Below, piece by piece: positions 47,497 to 55,868 of a stretch of 64,000 bases of DNA. The notes under the pieces are model-generated. The model was not told the DNA's origin. It did not search any database and saw nothing but the letters and a program-made list of their open reading frames with translations. Each line of letters opens with the position of its first letter. Position 1 is the stretch's first letter. A program made the translations under genes and the position numbers. The stretch comes from Bifidobacterium catenulatum DSM 16992 = JCM 1194 = LMG 11043 (lineage in GTDB: Bacteria; Actinomycetota; Actinomycetes; Actinomycetales; Bifidobacteriaceae): contig NZ_AP012325.1 of the NCBI RefSeq assembly GCF_001025195.1, forward strand, positions 1,426,001 to 1,490,000. Reading direction: 5' to 3'.

Positions 47497-48540
47497 ATGA
47501 CTACGATGAAGGAAATTGCCGAAGCGGCAGGGGTGTCCATTTCCACCGTTTCCCTGGTACTTAACGGCAGAGATGCGGGACGTGTGAAAGCCCCGTTGGC
47601 CGCGCTCATACGTGAGAAGGCGGACGAACTCGGCTACACGGTCAATCCTTTGGCGCGCAGCCTACGCACCTGCCGCACACCAATTCTCGGTTTCATCAGC
47701 GAAGAAGTCGCCACCACCCCGTATGCAGGCGGCATCATTCTGGGTGCGCAGGATGCGGCAAGCACCTACGGATATATGATCATCACGGTCAGCACCGACG
47801 GCAAGGCAAGCGAAGAGAATGAAATAGCCACATTGAAACGGTATGGCGTGGACGGTTTCTTCTATTCGAAGATGTCGAACCGCATTGCGACCGTGCCTGC
47901 GTCTCTCGGCGATTATCCGGTGGTGATGGTGGATGCCACCGATGCCGACAACCAGATACCCAGCATCGAGCCAGACGAATTCCAAATCGCCTACGATGCC
48001 ACGAAACGGCTGATCCAAGCCGATTGTAAGAGGATCGCCTATCTCGGATGTTCGGAAAACATGATTGCGCAGGACGGTCGTTTTGCTGGATATCAGGCGG
48101 CATTGCAGGATTCCGGTTTTGCCTACGATCCTTCGTTGGTGTGCAATGTACTCCATAATGGCCCGGCGTTGCGCGCCGTCGATAAGCTGTTCGATGAACG
48201 CAATCCCGACGGTTTCTTCTGTTTCAACGATGCGCGCGCGTGGTATGTGTATGAATGTGCGGCACGTCGTGGACTGACTGTCGGCAAGGATATTTCCATC
48301 GTCGGCGTCGACAACCACCGCGTGTTTGCCGAAACGCTGGAACCGCAGTTGACCACAGTGGAGCTGCCCCACTATGAGATGGGTTATTGGGCCGCTTGTA
48401 AGCTGATTTCACTGATCGAACGCAAGCCCGTCGACAGCTCGTCCTGGCCGAGCACCACCGCTCCCCTGCCACCGTTGGATTCGCCGATCCCCGCGAAGAT
48501 CCATTGCGCGCTGATAGAAAAGGGGTCAGTCCGAAGCTGA
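47497..48540 (+). CDS. LacI-family sucrose regulator
   Basis: A 347-residue repressor: helix-turn-helix at 3-25 (TMKEIAEAAGVSISTVSLVLNG), hinge helix NPLARSLRT, then a periplasmic-binding-like domain with GFISEE, GVDGFFYSKMS, AYLGC and DISIVGVDN. It is separated by about 280 bases from a sucrose symporter and GH32 gene, in the order known for bifidobacterial sucrose loci. It most likely binds the palindromic operators at 48661-48694, with sucrose or a product as effector (inferred). Confidence 0.9.
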   Translation: MTTMKEIAEAAGVSISTVSLVLNGRDAGRVKAPLAALIREKADELGYTVNPLARSLRTCRTPILGFISEEVATTPYAGGIILGAQDAASTYGYMIITVSTDGKASEENEIATLKRYGVDGFFYSKMSNRIATVPASLGDYPVVMVDATDADNQIPSIEPDEFQIAYDATKRLIQADCKRIAYLGCSENMIAQDGRFAGYQAALQDSGFAYDPSLVCNVLHNGPALRAVDKLFDERNPDGFFCFNDARAWYVYECAARRGLTVGKDISIVGVDNHRVFAETLEPQLTTVELPHYEMGYWAACKLISLIERKPVDSSSWPSTTAPLPPLDSPIPAKIHCALIEKGSVRS

Positions 48541-48562
48541 TTTCCTTGATTTGAGATCATGC

Positions 48563-48612
48563 AAGAAGGTCTTTTGACATGCCTGTCGCGACACGCCGAA
48601 GGCCTTCTTTTT
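48563..48612 (+). terminator. Terminator after the LacI-type regulator
   Basis: AAGAAGGTCTT (48563-48573) pairs with AAGGCCTTCTT (48599-48609) through one G-T, followed by a T-run, separating regulator and symporter transcripts. Confidence 0.75.
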
Positions 48613-48660
48613 ATACCTCATTTCGGCTTAATTACAACGCTTCCGAGAAGTGCTGTAATT

Positions 48661-48704
48661 ATTGACGTCAATCGATTGACGTCAATCGTTTGACACGCTA
48701 TTAT
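48661..48704 (+). promoter_or_regulatory. Sucrose promoter with tandem LacI-type operators
   Basis: 48661-48686 is a perfect 26-base palindrome made of ATTGACGTCAATC followed by its complement, centred on CG as usual for LacI operators. A second site GTCAATCGTTTGAC (48681-48694) abuts it and differs from the core GTCAATCGATTGAC by one base. A promoter with -35 TTGACG (48676-48681) and -10 TATTAT (48699-48704), spaced 17 bases, overlaps both, so the repressor would block polymerase. Confidence 0.8.
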
Positions 48705-48822
48705 TAAACCATGTTCATTCACTTGGCACGGCAGCTGGGTGAATGACGGCATAACACGGCATCGGCCAAACAATGAAGTGCTGCGCGGCAGTGGCACCAA
48801 CAAAAAGAAACAGAGAAACAAC

Positions 48823-50148
48823 ATGACAAGCAACACTCGATCCGCATGGAAGAATCCTTCCTATCTGCAGAGTTCCTTCGGCATCTTCATGTTCTTCTGC
48901 TCGTGGGGCATCTGGTGGTCCTTCTTCTCCCGCTGGCTCACCGACCCGACCCACGGCCTGGGCATGACCTCCGCAGAGCAGGGCCAGATCTACTCCATTA
49001 ACTCCTTGGCAACCCTGGTCATCATGTTCGCCTATGGTGCCATCCAGGATCAGCTGGGCATCAAGCGCAAGCTCGTGATCTTCGTTTCCGCCATCGCAGC
49101 GCTCGTCGGCCCGTTCGTACAGTTCGTGTACGCCCCGATGCTGACTGCCGGCGGCACCACCCGTTTCATCGGCGTGCTCATCGGCTCCATCGTGCTCTCC
49201 TCAGGCTTCATGGCCGGCTGCTCCCTGTTCGAAGCGCTCACCGAACGCTACTCCCGTAAGTTCGGCTTCGAATACGGCCAGTCCCGCGCTTGGGGCTCCT
49301 TCGGCTACGCCATCGTGGCACTGTGCGCAGGTTTCCTGTTCAACATCAACCCGCTGCTGAACTTCTGGGTCGGCTCCATCTGCGGCCTTGGCATGCTGTG
49401 CGTCTACGCTTTCTGGGTTCCGGCCAAGCAAAAGGAAGAGCTCAAGAAAGAAGCCGATCCGAACGCGGCTCCAACCAATCCATCCTTCAAAGAGATGATC
49501 TCCGTTCTGAAGATGCCGACTCTGTGGGTGCTCATCGTCTTCATGCTGTTCACCAACACCTTCTATACCGTGTTCGACCAGCAGATGTTCCCTAACTACT
49601 ACGCTTCCCTCTTCCCGACCACCGAAATCGGCAACGCCACCTACGGCACCCTGAACTCCTTCCAGGTGTTCCTCGAGTCCGCCATGATGGGCGTCGTTCC
49701 GATTATCATGAAGAAGATCGGCGTTCGTAACTCCCTGCTGCTCGGCGCAACCGTGATGTTCCTGCGTATCGGCCTGTGCGGCGTGTTCCACGATCCAGTC
49801 AGTGTCTCCATCGTCAAGCTGTTCCACTCCATCGAGGTTCCGCTGTTCTGCCTACCGGCATTCCGCTACTTCACCCTGCACTTCGACACCAAACTGTCGG
49901 CAACCCTGTACATGGTGGGCTTCCAGATCGCTTCCCAAATCGGTCAGGTGATCTTCTCCACCCCGATGGGCGCCCTGCATGACGCCATGGGCGACCGTCC
50001 GACTTTCTTCACCATCTCCGGCATCGTGCTGGCCGCCCTAATCTACGGCTTCTTCGTGATCAAGAAGGACGACCAGGAAGTCGGCGGTGATCCGTTCTAC
50101 ACCGATAAGCAGCTCAAGACCCAAGCCGCAGCTAAAGCAAACGCCTGA
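48823..50148 (+). CDS. cscB: Sucrose/oligosaccharide:H+ symporter (MFS, LacY/CscB type)
   Basis: 441-residue, 12-helix sugar:proton symporter. The N-terminus has FGIFMFFCSWGIWWSFFSRWL as in the OHS family, then FGAIQDQLGIKRKL-type loop 2-3 (here AYGAIQDQLGIKRKL), ESAMMGVVPII and FCLPAFRYFTLHFDTKLSATLY in the C-terminal half. The last residues are hydrophilic. ATG 48823 has only a weak site (AGAGAAAC). The upstream palindromic operator and the GH32 gene downstream indicate sucrose or fructo-oligosaccharide uptake. Confidence 0.92.
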   Translation: MTSNTRSAWKNPSYLQSSFGIFMFFCSWGIWWSFFSRWLTDPTHGLGMTSAEQGQIYSINSLATLVIMFAYGAIQDQLGIKRKLVIFVSAIAALVGPFVQFVYAPMLTAGGTTRFIGVLIGSIVLSSGFMAGCSLFEALTERYSRKFGFEYGQSRAWGSFGYAIVALCAGFLFNINPLLNFWVGSICGLGMLCVYAFWVPAKQKEELKKEADPNAAPTNPSFKEMISVLKMPTLWVLIVFMLFTNTFYTVFDQQMFPNYYASLFPTTEIGNATYGTLNSFQVFLESAMMGVVPIIMKKIGVRNSLLLGATVMFLRIGLCGVFHDPVSVSIVKLFHSIEVPLFCLPAFRYFTLHFDTKLSATLYMVGFQIASQIGQVIFSTPMGALHDAMGDRPTFFTISGIVLAALIYGFFVIKKDDQEVGGDPFYTDKQLKTQAAAKANA

Positions 50149-50186
50149 GCGTAACCGCCAAAATCGGCAAGAACACAACTAAATCG

Positions 50187-50227
50187 TGCTGCCCGAAGCG
50201 TTTCCCCTTTTTCCGTTTCGGGCAGCA
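50187..50227 (+). terminator. Stem-loop between symporter and fructosidase genes
   Basis: TGCTGCCCGAAGCG (50187-50200) with CGTTTCGGGCAGCA (50214-50227) gives a 14-bp stem with one G-T pair, followed by a weak T-rich stretch. It may cut or stabilise the transcript between the two genes, altering their ratio. Three ATTCAACRATS direct repeats (from 50265, 50281 and 50305) follow in the leader of the next gene. Confidence 0.65.
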
Positions 50228-50312
50228 TTCTTAAAACTTTTATGTAAAAATTAAATAAGCAACATTTCAACAATCGCAAGATTCAACAATCATTAAGAAA
50301 GGCTATTCAACG

Positions 50313-51869
50313 ATGACTGGCTTCACTCCGGACGCACCCGTCCTCCACGAAATCAAGAACCACAGCGAAGCTCTGGCACAGGCGGAAGCAGGCGTTGCAG
50401 CCATGGCCGCCAAACGCAACAACCGCTGGTACCCGAAGTTCCACATCGCATCCAACGGCGGTTGGATCAACGATCCGAACGGCCTGTGCTTCTATAAGGG
50501 CCGCTGGCACGTGTTCTACCAGCTGCACCCGTACGGCACCCAGTGGGGTCCGATGCACTGGGGACACGTCTCCTCCACCGACATGCTCAACTGGAAACGT
50601 GAGCCAATCATGTTCGCCCCGACCCTTGAAGAGGAGAAGGACGGCGTATTCTCCGGTTCCGCAGTAATCGGCGACGATGGCAAGCTCAAGTTCTACTACA
50701 CCGGCCACCGTTGGGCCAACGGCCACGACAACACCGGCGGCGACTGGCAGGTGCAGATGCTCGCCGAGCCGGACAACGACGAGCTGACCAGCGCCACCAA
50801 GCGCGGCATGATCATCGACTGCCCGCTCGACAAGGTCGATCACCACTACCGTGACCCGAAGGTATGGAAGACCGGCGACAAGTGGTACATGACCTTCGGT
50901 GTTTCCTCCGCTGAAAAGCGCGGCCAGATGTGGCTGTTCTCCTCCGACGACATGGTTCGTTGGACCTACGAGCGCGTGCTGTTCGAACACCCGGATCCGA
51001 ACGTCTTCATGCTTGAATGCCCGGACTTCTTCCCGATCAAGAACGCCGAAGGCAACGAGAAGTGGGTTATCGGCTTCTCTGCCATGGGCACCAAGGCTTC
51101 CGGCTTTATGAACCGCAACGTTTCCAACGCCGGCTACATGATCGGCACGTGGACTCCAGGGGAGGCGTTCCAGCCGGAAACCGAGTTCCGCCTGTGGGAT
51201 TGCGGCCACAACTATTATGCTCCGCAGTCGTTCAACGACGGCGAACGCCAGATCGTATACGGCTGGATGAGCCCGTTCGTTGAACCGATTCCGATGCAGA
51301 ATGACGGCTGGTGCGGCAACCTGACCCTTCCGCGCGAGATCACGCTGGGTGCCGACGGCGATCTGCACACCGCTCCGGTTGCCGAGATGGATGGCTTGCG
51401 CGAAAACACCACCGATTTCGGCACAATCTCACTTGGTGTCAATGGCGAGCAGACCATTACTGATGATGCTGAAGCCGTGGAAATCGAAATGACCATCGAT
51501 CTCAACGCCTCCACTGCGGAACGTGCTGGGCTGAAGATTCATGCGACTGAAGATGGCGCTTACACGTACGTGGCGTTCGACGATCAAATCGGTCGTGTGG
51601 TAATCGACCGTCAGGCCGCAGCCCAGGGTGATCGCGGCTACCGTGCCGCCCCGCTTTCCGCCGAGGAACTGGCTTCCGGCGAACTCAAGCTGCGCGTGTT
51701 TGTGGATCGCGGCTGCGTGGAAGTGTATGTGAACGACGGCCGCCAGGCCATGAGCTCTTTCAGCTACGCTTCCGAAGGCCCGCGCGCCATCAAGCTTGTT
51801 GCCGAATCCGGCACGCTTGAGATCAAGTCCTTGAAGCTCCACACCATGAAGTCCATCGGACTGGAGTGA
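50313..51869 (+). CDS. cscA: Beta-fructofuranosidase (GH32)
   Basis: Cytoplasmic retaining hydrolase that splits sucrose and short fructo-oligosaccharides. 518 residues without a signal peptide. The five-blade propeller has nucleophile D54 in WINDPNG (51-57), R180-D181-P182 as transition-state stabiliser, and E235 in ECPD as acid/base. A C-terminal beta-sandwich starts near 350, with FVDRGCVEVYVNDG. Start ATG 50313 follows AAGAAAGG. Confidence 0.96.
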   Translation: MTGFTPDAPVLHEIKNHSEALAQAEAGVAAMAAKRNNRWYPKFHIASNGGWINDPNGLCFYKGRWHVFYQLHPYGTQWGPMHWGHVSSTDMLNWKREPIMFAPTLEEEKDGVFSGSAVIGDDGKLKFYYTGHRWANGHDNTGGDWQVQMLAEPDNDELTSATKRGMIIDCPLDKVDHHYRDPKVWKTGDKWYMTFGVSSAEKRGQMWLFSSDDMVRWTYERVLFEHPDPNVFMLECPDFFPIKNAEGNEKWVIGFSAMGTKASGFMNRNVSNAGYMIGTWTPGEAFQPETEFRLWDCGHNYYAPQSFNDGERQIVYGWMSPFVEPIPMQNDGWCGNLTLPREITLGADGDLHTAPVAEMDGLRENTTDFGTISLGVNGEQTITDDAEAVEIEMTIDLNASTAERAGLKIHATEDGAYTYVAFDDQIGRVVIDRQAAAQGDRGYRAAPLSAEELASGELKLRVFVDRGCVEVYVNDGRQAMSSFSYASEGPRAIKLVAESGTLEIKSLKLHTMKSIGLE

Positions 51870-51903
51870 AGCTGATCCAGGGCAGTAGCAAGGGGTAAAT
51901 AGT

Positions 51904-51943
51904 AAGGTGGGTTCCGTGTCAGGCAAGATGCGGAACCCACCTT
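51904..51943 (+). terminator. Terminator of the sucrose operon
   Basis: AAGGTGGGTTCCG (51904-51916) and its exact complement (51931-51943) form a 13-bp stem, 35 bases after the GH32 stop. The T-run is weak. Confidence 0.7.
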
Positions 51944-52020
51944 GCGTTATGCCGCAAGTTGTGACTTACGTTTTGGTTTGAAAAGCGATTTTCGTTTCAG
52001 AACGTGGTTTAGGGAGTGCT

Positions 52021-52140
52021 TTATACTGGCACCCCGGTAATGAACTTTTCTGACCGGAACGCGGACAGGCTCCTCACCTTACTGATTTCTCGCCACCGGT
52101 CACGTGCGCGCCCACTATGGCGCAGAAAGCAAGGTGAACG
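52021..52140 (+). promoter_or_regulatory. Leader with ribosome-site-sequestering hairpin before the ABC permease
   Basis: TTATACT (52021-52027) is a likely -10. The following ~105-base leader can form CACCTT (52075-52080) with AAGGTG (52131-52136), TTTCT (52086-52090) with AGAAA (52124-52128), and TGCGC..CC (52105-52112) with GGCGCA (52119-52124). AAGGTG is the ribosome site of the ATG at 52141, so the fold would block translation. No known riboswitch consensus was recognised. Confidence 0.5.
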
Positions 52141-52989
52141 ATGGCGGCTTCGCACGTTCAATACGTACACTCTGAGCATGCTCAGTCAGTAATCTCACGA
52201 TATTTCTCCACTGTTTTGAGCATCTGCAGGCGCAGCATTCCCACAGTCATCGCAGTAGTGTTGCTGTTGGCGGTTTGGGAGACGTGGGTTCGTATCGGCA
52301 ATGTGCCCAGCACTATGATTGCCGCGCCGAGCGAAATCGCGCAGGCCACCGTCGAAACCTGGTCGACGTTATGGCCCGCCACCCAAGTCACCCTGATTGA
52401 AGGCACCATCGGTTTTCTGTTCGCCGTACTGTTCGGCATTCTTATCGGCATATTGTTGTACTGTTCGCGCATTGCGAACGCCGCCTTGTTCCCGTTACTT
52501 TCGGCCGCGCAGACCATGCCGTTGATTTCCATCGCTCCCCTGTTCTTGATTTGGTTCGGTTTTGAAATTTCCGGAAAAATCGTGATCGTAACAGTATTCG
52601 GCTTATTCCCGATTGCAGTGCAGACGATTCGCGGTCTTGAAGCGGTCCCCCAGTTTTATTCGGATGTTGCGCTGACTTGTGGTGCCACGAAAACATGGAC
52701 ACTGTGGCATGTGAAGTTGCGTGTTGCCGCTCGTCAGATTTATGGCGGTATCCGCGTTTCCGGCGCATACATTTTCGCCACTGCTGCCACCGCAGAATAT
52801 TTGGGTGCACGCAAGGGTCTTGGCATTTGGCTGCAGGCCGCCTACAACTCGTTCCGTACGCCGTTGATTTTTTCGGCAACGCTTGTCATCATCGTCATCA
52901 CTGGCATTTTGATGTGCCTAGTGAATCTCAGCGAACGCGTGCTGCTCGGCCCTACCAGCGACGACGAGGATCCAGACGCCCAGCAGTGA
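52141..52989 (+). CDS. ABC transporter permease (SsuC/ThiX type)
   Basis: A 282-residue permease with about six membrane segments and the BPD-transport EAA-like loop ALTCGATKTWTLWHVKLRVAARQIYGG (spread over about 180-205). This is the NitT/TauT class that imports sulfonates, nitrate, or thiamine precursors and other heterocycles with NMT1-type binding proteins. The binding protein gene follows, but no ATPase gene is adjacent, so an ATPase must be shared or lie elsewhere. Start ATG 52141 behind AAGGTG. Confidence 0.9.
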   Translation: MAASHVQYVHSEHAQSVISRYFSTVLSICRRSIPTVIAVVLLLAVWETWVRIGNVPSTMIAAPSEIAQATVETWSTLWPATQVTLIEGTIGFLFAVLFGILIGILLYCSRIANAALFPLLSAAQTMPLISIAPLFLIWFGFEISGKIVIVTVFGLFPIAVQTIRGLEAVPQFYSDVALTCGATKTWTLWHVKLRVAARQIYGGIRVSGAYIFATAATAEYLGARKGLGIWLQAAYNSFRTPLIFSATLVIIVITGILMCLVNLSERVLLGPTSDDEDPDAQQ

Positions 52990-53308
52990 GCTCCGCGCCG
53001 TGGATGGTTGTCGATTTGGATGGAATCAGGGCGGAGGCCGTCCAAATCGACAGCCATTTGCAGCAAACAGCATCCGAACGTTCGTCCTGCCACGTCAGTG
53101 CACACCGTATAATGAAACTCGCTGTTTAGCCAATGCGTGGCAAACCGGCAATGTTCCATGTCTCCCAAACGAGACGCCACAAGGAACGCCGGGGGCATTG
53201 GACGAGCGGGGGCCTTAGGCCCTTCGTATCGTTTTCTGCCCGAACCCCGCCCGCAGCGCAATCCCTAGAAAACGGTAGAGAAGCAAGATTCAAGGGAAAT
53301 CGCAAGGT
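52990..53308 (+). promoter_or_regulatory. Promoter and structured, possibly pseudoknotted leader of the binding-protein gene
   Basis: No gene fits here. An inverted repeat TGTCGATTTGGA (53009-53020) and its complement (53041-53052) may end the permease message. TATAAT (53108-53113) is a good -10. The ~190-base leader forms nested helices CCAATGC/GCATTGG (53130-53136, 53195-53201), CCGGC/GCCGG (53145-53149, 53188-53192), GTTCC/GGAAC (53153-53157, 53183-53187) and GTCTC/GAGAC (53160-53164, 53171-53175). GTGGC (53137-53141) can cross to GCCAC (53176-53180). Further on, GCGGGG/CCCCGC (53206-53211, 53245-53250) and CGTTTTCT/AGAAAACG (53230-53237, 53267-53274) also cross or exclude each other. This looks like a regulatory RNA; family unknown. 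Confidence 0.55.
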
Positions 53309-54376
53309 ATGAAGAACAGCATCTTCAGCAAAGCAATCACGATCCTCGGCGCAATCGCCATGCTTGTCGGCGTGACCGCATGCGGGCAAAGCAACGACTC
53401 CACGAAGGCCACGACCGACGGCAACGGCCTGAAAAAAGTGACGTTCATGCTCTCTTGGGCGCCCGACACCAATCATATCGGCGTGTACGTAGCCAAAAAC
53501 AAGGGCTACTTCAAGCAGGCTGGGCTTGACGTGGACATCGTTGCCGTGGCACAGGCCGGCGCCGAACAGGCCGTGAACAACGGCATGGCCGACTTCGCCC
53601 TATCCAACCTCACCAATGTGGGCACATACACGCTGAAAGGCGCAAAAATCAAGCAGGTGCTGCAGGTACAGCAGAAACCAAGCGCCATCTGGTGCTCGCT
53701 TGCATCGAACACTTCGATCAAGTCTCCGAAGGACTTCGACGGCAAGACTTTCGCCACGTTCGGCTCGAACGAATCTGACGCGGTGATCCGCCGCATGATC
53801 CAGACCGATGGCGGCAAGGGCACGTTCGACAAAGTGACGGTCGGCACATCCACGTTCCAGACGCTGTCGAGCGGCAAAGCCGATTTCGGCGGATTCTACG
53901 CCACTTGGGAAGGCGTGCAAGCAGATATGTACGGTCCGAAACTCAATTGCTTCACCGAACCCGATTATGGCGTGCCGGGCGATGCGGACACCATCGGCAT
54001 CATCACCAACACCAAAACCATCTCCTCCAATCCGGATCTGGTGAGGAAGTTCACGCAGGCTGCCAAAAAAGGATACGAATACGCCTACTCGCACCCGGAC
54101 GATGCCGCTGAAATCCTTGTAAAGGAAGCTCCAGACGCGAATCTCAAGCCGGCTTTCGTCAAGAAGAGCATGAAGACCATCGTGGATGGCCAGTATTGGG
54201 GCGATCCAGCCAAGATCAATGATGGCTCGTTCGTGTTCGGCACCAACGACACGAAGGGGGCACAGCAATACTTTGATTTCATCGCCGAAGAAAATGCCTA
54301 CACCGACTCGCATGGCAAAGTGGTGCATACCGCTCCGCAAGCCAAGGATCTTGCCACCGACGAATTCCTGAAATAA
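53309..54376 (+). CDS. NMT1/THI5-like ABC substrate-binding lipoprotein
   Basis: 355 residues with a lipoprotein signal ending V22-T-A-C25, then FMLSWAPDTNHIGVYVAKNKGYF at about 51-73, the classic ThiY/THI5-like N-lobe, and GMADFALSN and TFATFGSNESDA segments. The fold binds HMP, formylamino-pyrimidine, or other small heterocycles in this class. Ligand cannot be fixed: no TPP riboswitch precedes it and the neighbour is a nucleoside hydrolase, so a pyrimidine or nucleobase is also plausible. It pairs with the permease at 52141. Confidence 0.9.
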   Translation: MKNSIFSKAITILGAIAMLVGVTACGQSNDSTKATTDGNGLKKVTFMLSWAPDTNHIGVYVAKNKGYFKQAGLDVDIVAVAQAGAEQAVNNGMADFALSNLTNVGTYTLKGAKIKQVLQVQQKPSAIWCSLASNTSIKSPKDFDGKTFATFGSNESDAVIRRMIQTDGGKGTFDKVTVGTSTFQTLSSGKADFGGFYATWEGVQADMYGPKLNCFTEPDYGVPGDADTIGIITNTKTISSNPDLVRKFTQAAKKGYEYAYSHPDDAAEILVKEAPDANLKPAFVKKSMKTIVDGQYWGDPAKINDGSFVFGTNDTKGAQQYFDFIAEENAYTDSHGKVVHTAPQAKDLATDEFLK

Positions 54377-54564
54377 TCGGGCTTGAACGAGTAGGTTTGT
54401 AACCCGTTTATGTGCGAATAATCGAAATATTGGAATACGGCATCCTGCATTTTTATTTCATGTCCAACACTGCTTGCTCAGTATGGGTTGAACATGGTTT
54501 GTGGGATGCCGCACCATTATGCGTTGCATTTGGCTTCATTGCACGAGTTTGATTAAATACAAAT

Positions 54565-55809
54565 ATGACACGACTGATTCTTGATGTGGACACCGGTATC
54601 GACGATGCGCTGGCGTTGGCATATCTTGCGACGTTCGACACTGTTGACGTGCTCGGCGTGATCGGCACGTACGGCAACGTTTCCGTCGACACTGCGGTTC
54701 GCAATACTTCGTATGTGCTGGAACGGTTGGGGTTTCGGCACATTCCAGTGATACGTGGATCGTCGCATCCTTCATGGGCTCGGTGTTTCATTCCGGATGC
54801 AGGTTGTGCACAGTTTCACGGCACGGATGGATTGGGAGGATTCGGCCCGGCTCGCGATAGTTCGTCTTCGAATACTGCATTTCCAGATAATTTTTCGGAT
54901 AATTCCGGTTCCGATACTGTTTTTTCTCGCAATTACCGTAGTCTGATTTCCGTTGGCGGATATGCGTTGGATGATGTTCATGCGAATCCTGCGGTTGATT
55001 CGTTTGAATTGTCACTTACTACGGATTCGGCTTCTTCTATTCATGCTGATGATTCTTCCGCCGATTCGGTTTCCGAAGGCGTGCGGTTCATTATTGATCA
55101 GGTTCGCGCTTATGGTTTCGACGTCGCTGTGGTTGCGACTGGTCCGCTGACCGATATTGATGCTGCGATCGCGGCCGCACCGGATATTGCCGGCAAACTC
55201 AAACTGGTGATGATGGGCGGCACGTTGACGCAGGAAGGCAACTGTTGGGATCTGACTGCGGAAACGAACATCATTCAGGATCCGGAAGCCGCAGATCGCG
55301 TGCTCCATTCCGGTGCCGACATCACCATGGTCGGCTTGGACGTAACGCATCAATGCCTGATGGGTTCCGATGCGACCTGTACTTGGCGTGAAGCAGCGAA
55401 TGCTGACACACTTGGTGGTTCAGCAGGTAATTCGAATGCAGCTTCAGCTCGAACCGCGAGTTCAGACTCAAGCCCATCTGCTTCCGATGTGCGCGTATTC
55501 CTCGCTGACATGGCTGATTTCTCCATTGCCGCGAATTATAAAGCCGATGCACGCCTGTTTTCTCAAGGCATGCCTTTGCATGATCCGCTGGCCGCAGCCG
55601 TCGCCGTGGATCCGTCACTAGTGACCTGCATTAATCTGCCAATGAAAGTCGAACTCGAAACCGGCGATTTTCACGGCACACGAGGTCGAACCATCGGCGA
55701 TCCCGCCGGCTTAATCGACCCCAACGCCCCTCGCATCCACGTGGCCCTTCAAGTCGATTCCCACCGTTTCGTCTCCGACTTCACCACCCGCATCAAGTCT
55801 CTGCAGTAA
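54565..55809 (+). CDS. Inosine-uridine-type nucleoside hydrolase with Ser-rich insertions
   Basis: Hydrolyses ribonucleosides to base and ribose. The calcium site DVDTGIDDA (7-15) and the distal H339-D340 in GMPLHDPLAAA are intact, with VATGPLTDIDAA and MMGGTLTQEGN between. At 414 residues it is about 90 longer than the usual 310-330. The excess lies in two low-complexity inserts, about 98-170 (Ser/Asp/Asn-rich, with locally AT-rich DNA) and about 279-306 (Ser/Ala-rich). They would sit on loops near the active site lid. No ribosome site precedes ATG 54565. Preferred nucleoside unknown. Confidence 0.88.
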   Translation: MTRLILDVDTGIDDALALAYLATFDTVDVLGVIGTYGNVSVDTAVRNTSYVLERLGFRHIPVIRGSSHPSWARCFIPDAGCAQFHGTDGLGGFGPARDSSSSNTAFPDNFSDNSGSDTVFSRNYRSLISVGGYALDDVHANPAVDSFELSLTTDSASSIHADDSSADSVSEGVRFIIDQVRAYGFDVAVVATGPLTDIDAAIAAAPDIAGKLKLVMMGGTLTQEGNCWDLTAETNIIQDPEAADRVLHSGADITMVGLDVTHQCLMGSDATCTWREAANADTLGGSAGNSNAASARTASSDSSPSASDVRVFLADMADFSIAANYKADARLFSQGMPLHDPLAAAVAVDPSLVTCINLPMKVELETGDFHGTRGRTIGDPAGLIDPNAPRIHVALQVDSHRFVSDFTTRIKSLQ

Positions 55810-55811
55810 TA

Positions 55812-55846
55812 CACTGTGGGAAAAGCCTTATACTCTCCCCACAGTG
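55812..55846. terminator. Hairpin between convergent nucleoside hydrolase and uppS genes
   Basis: CACTGTGGG (55812-55820) and CCCACAGTG (55838-55846) form a 9-bp stem in the 59-base convergent gap. Confidence 0.65.
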
Positions 55847-55868
55847 AACGCGATCAATTAGGCAAAAA

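Noticed and set aside
50307..51368. A 353-codon open frame opposite the GH32 gene
   Set aside because: Valine/His-rich shadow of the GH32 reading frame with no independent support.
53009..53052. Remnant of an ABC ATPase gene in the permease-binding protein gap
   Set aside because: No Walker A, LSGGQ or Walker B pattern could be read in any frame; the gap is better explained as leader RNA.
52021..53308. TPP riboswitch in front of the THI5-like transporter genes
   Set aside because: I looked for CTGAGA and the ACCC-GAACCTG blocks in both leaders and found neither.
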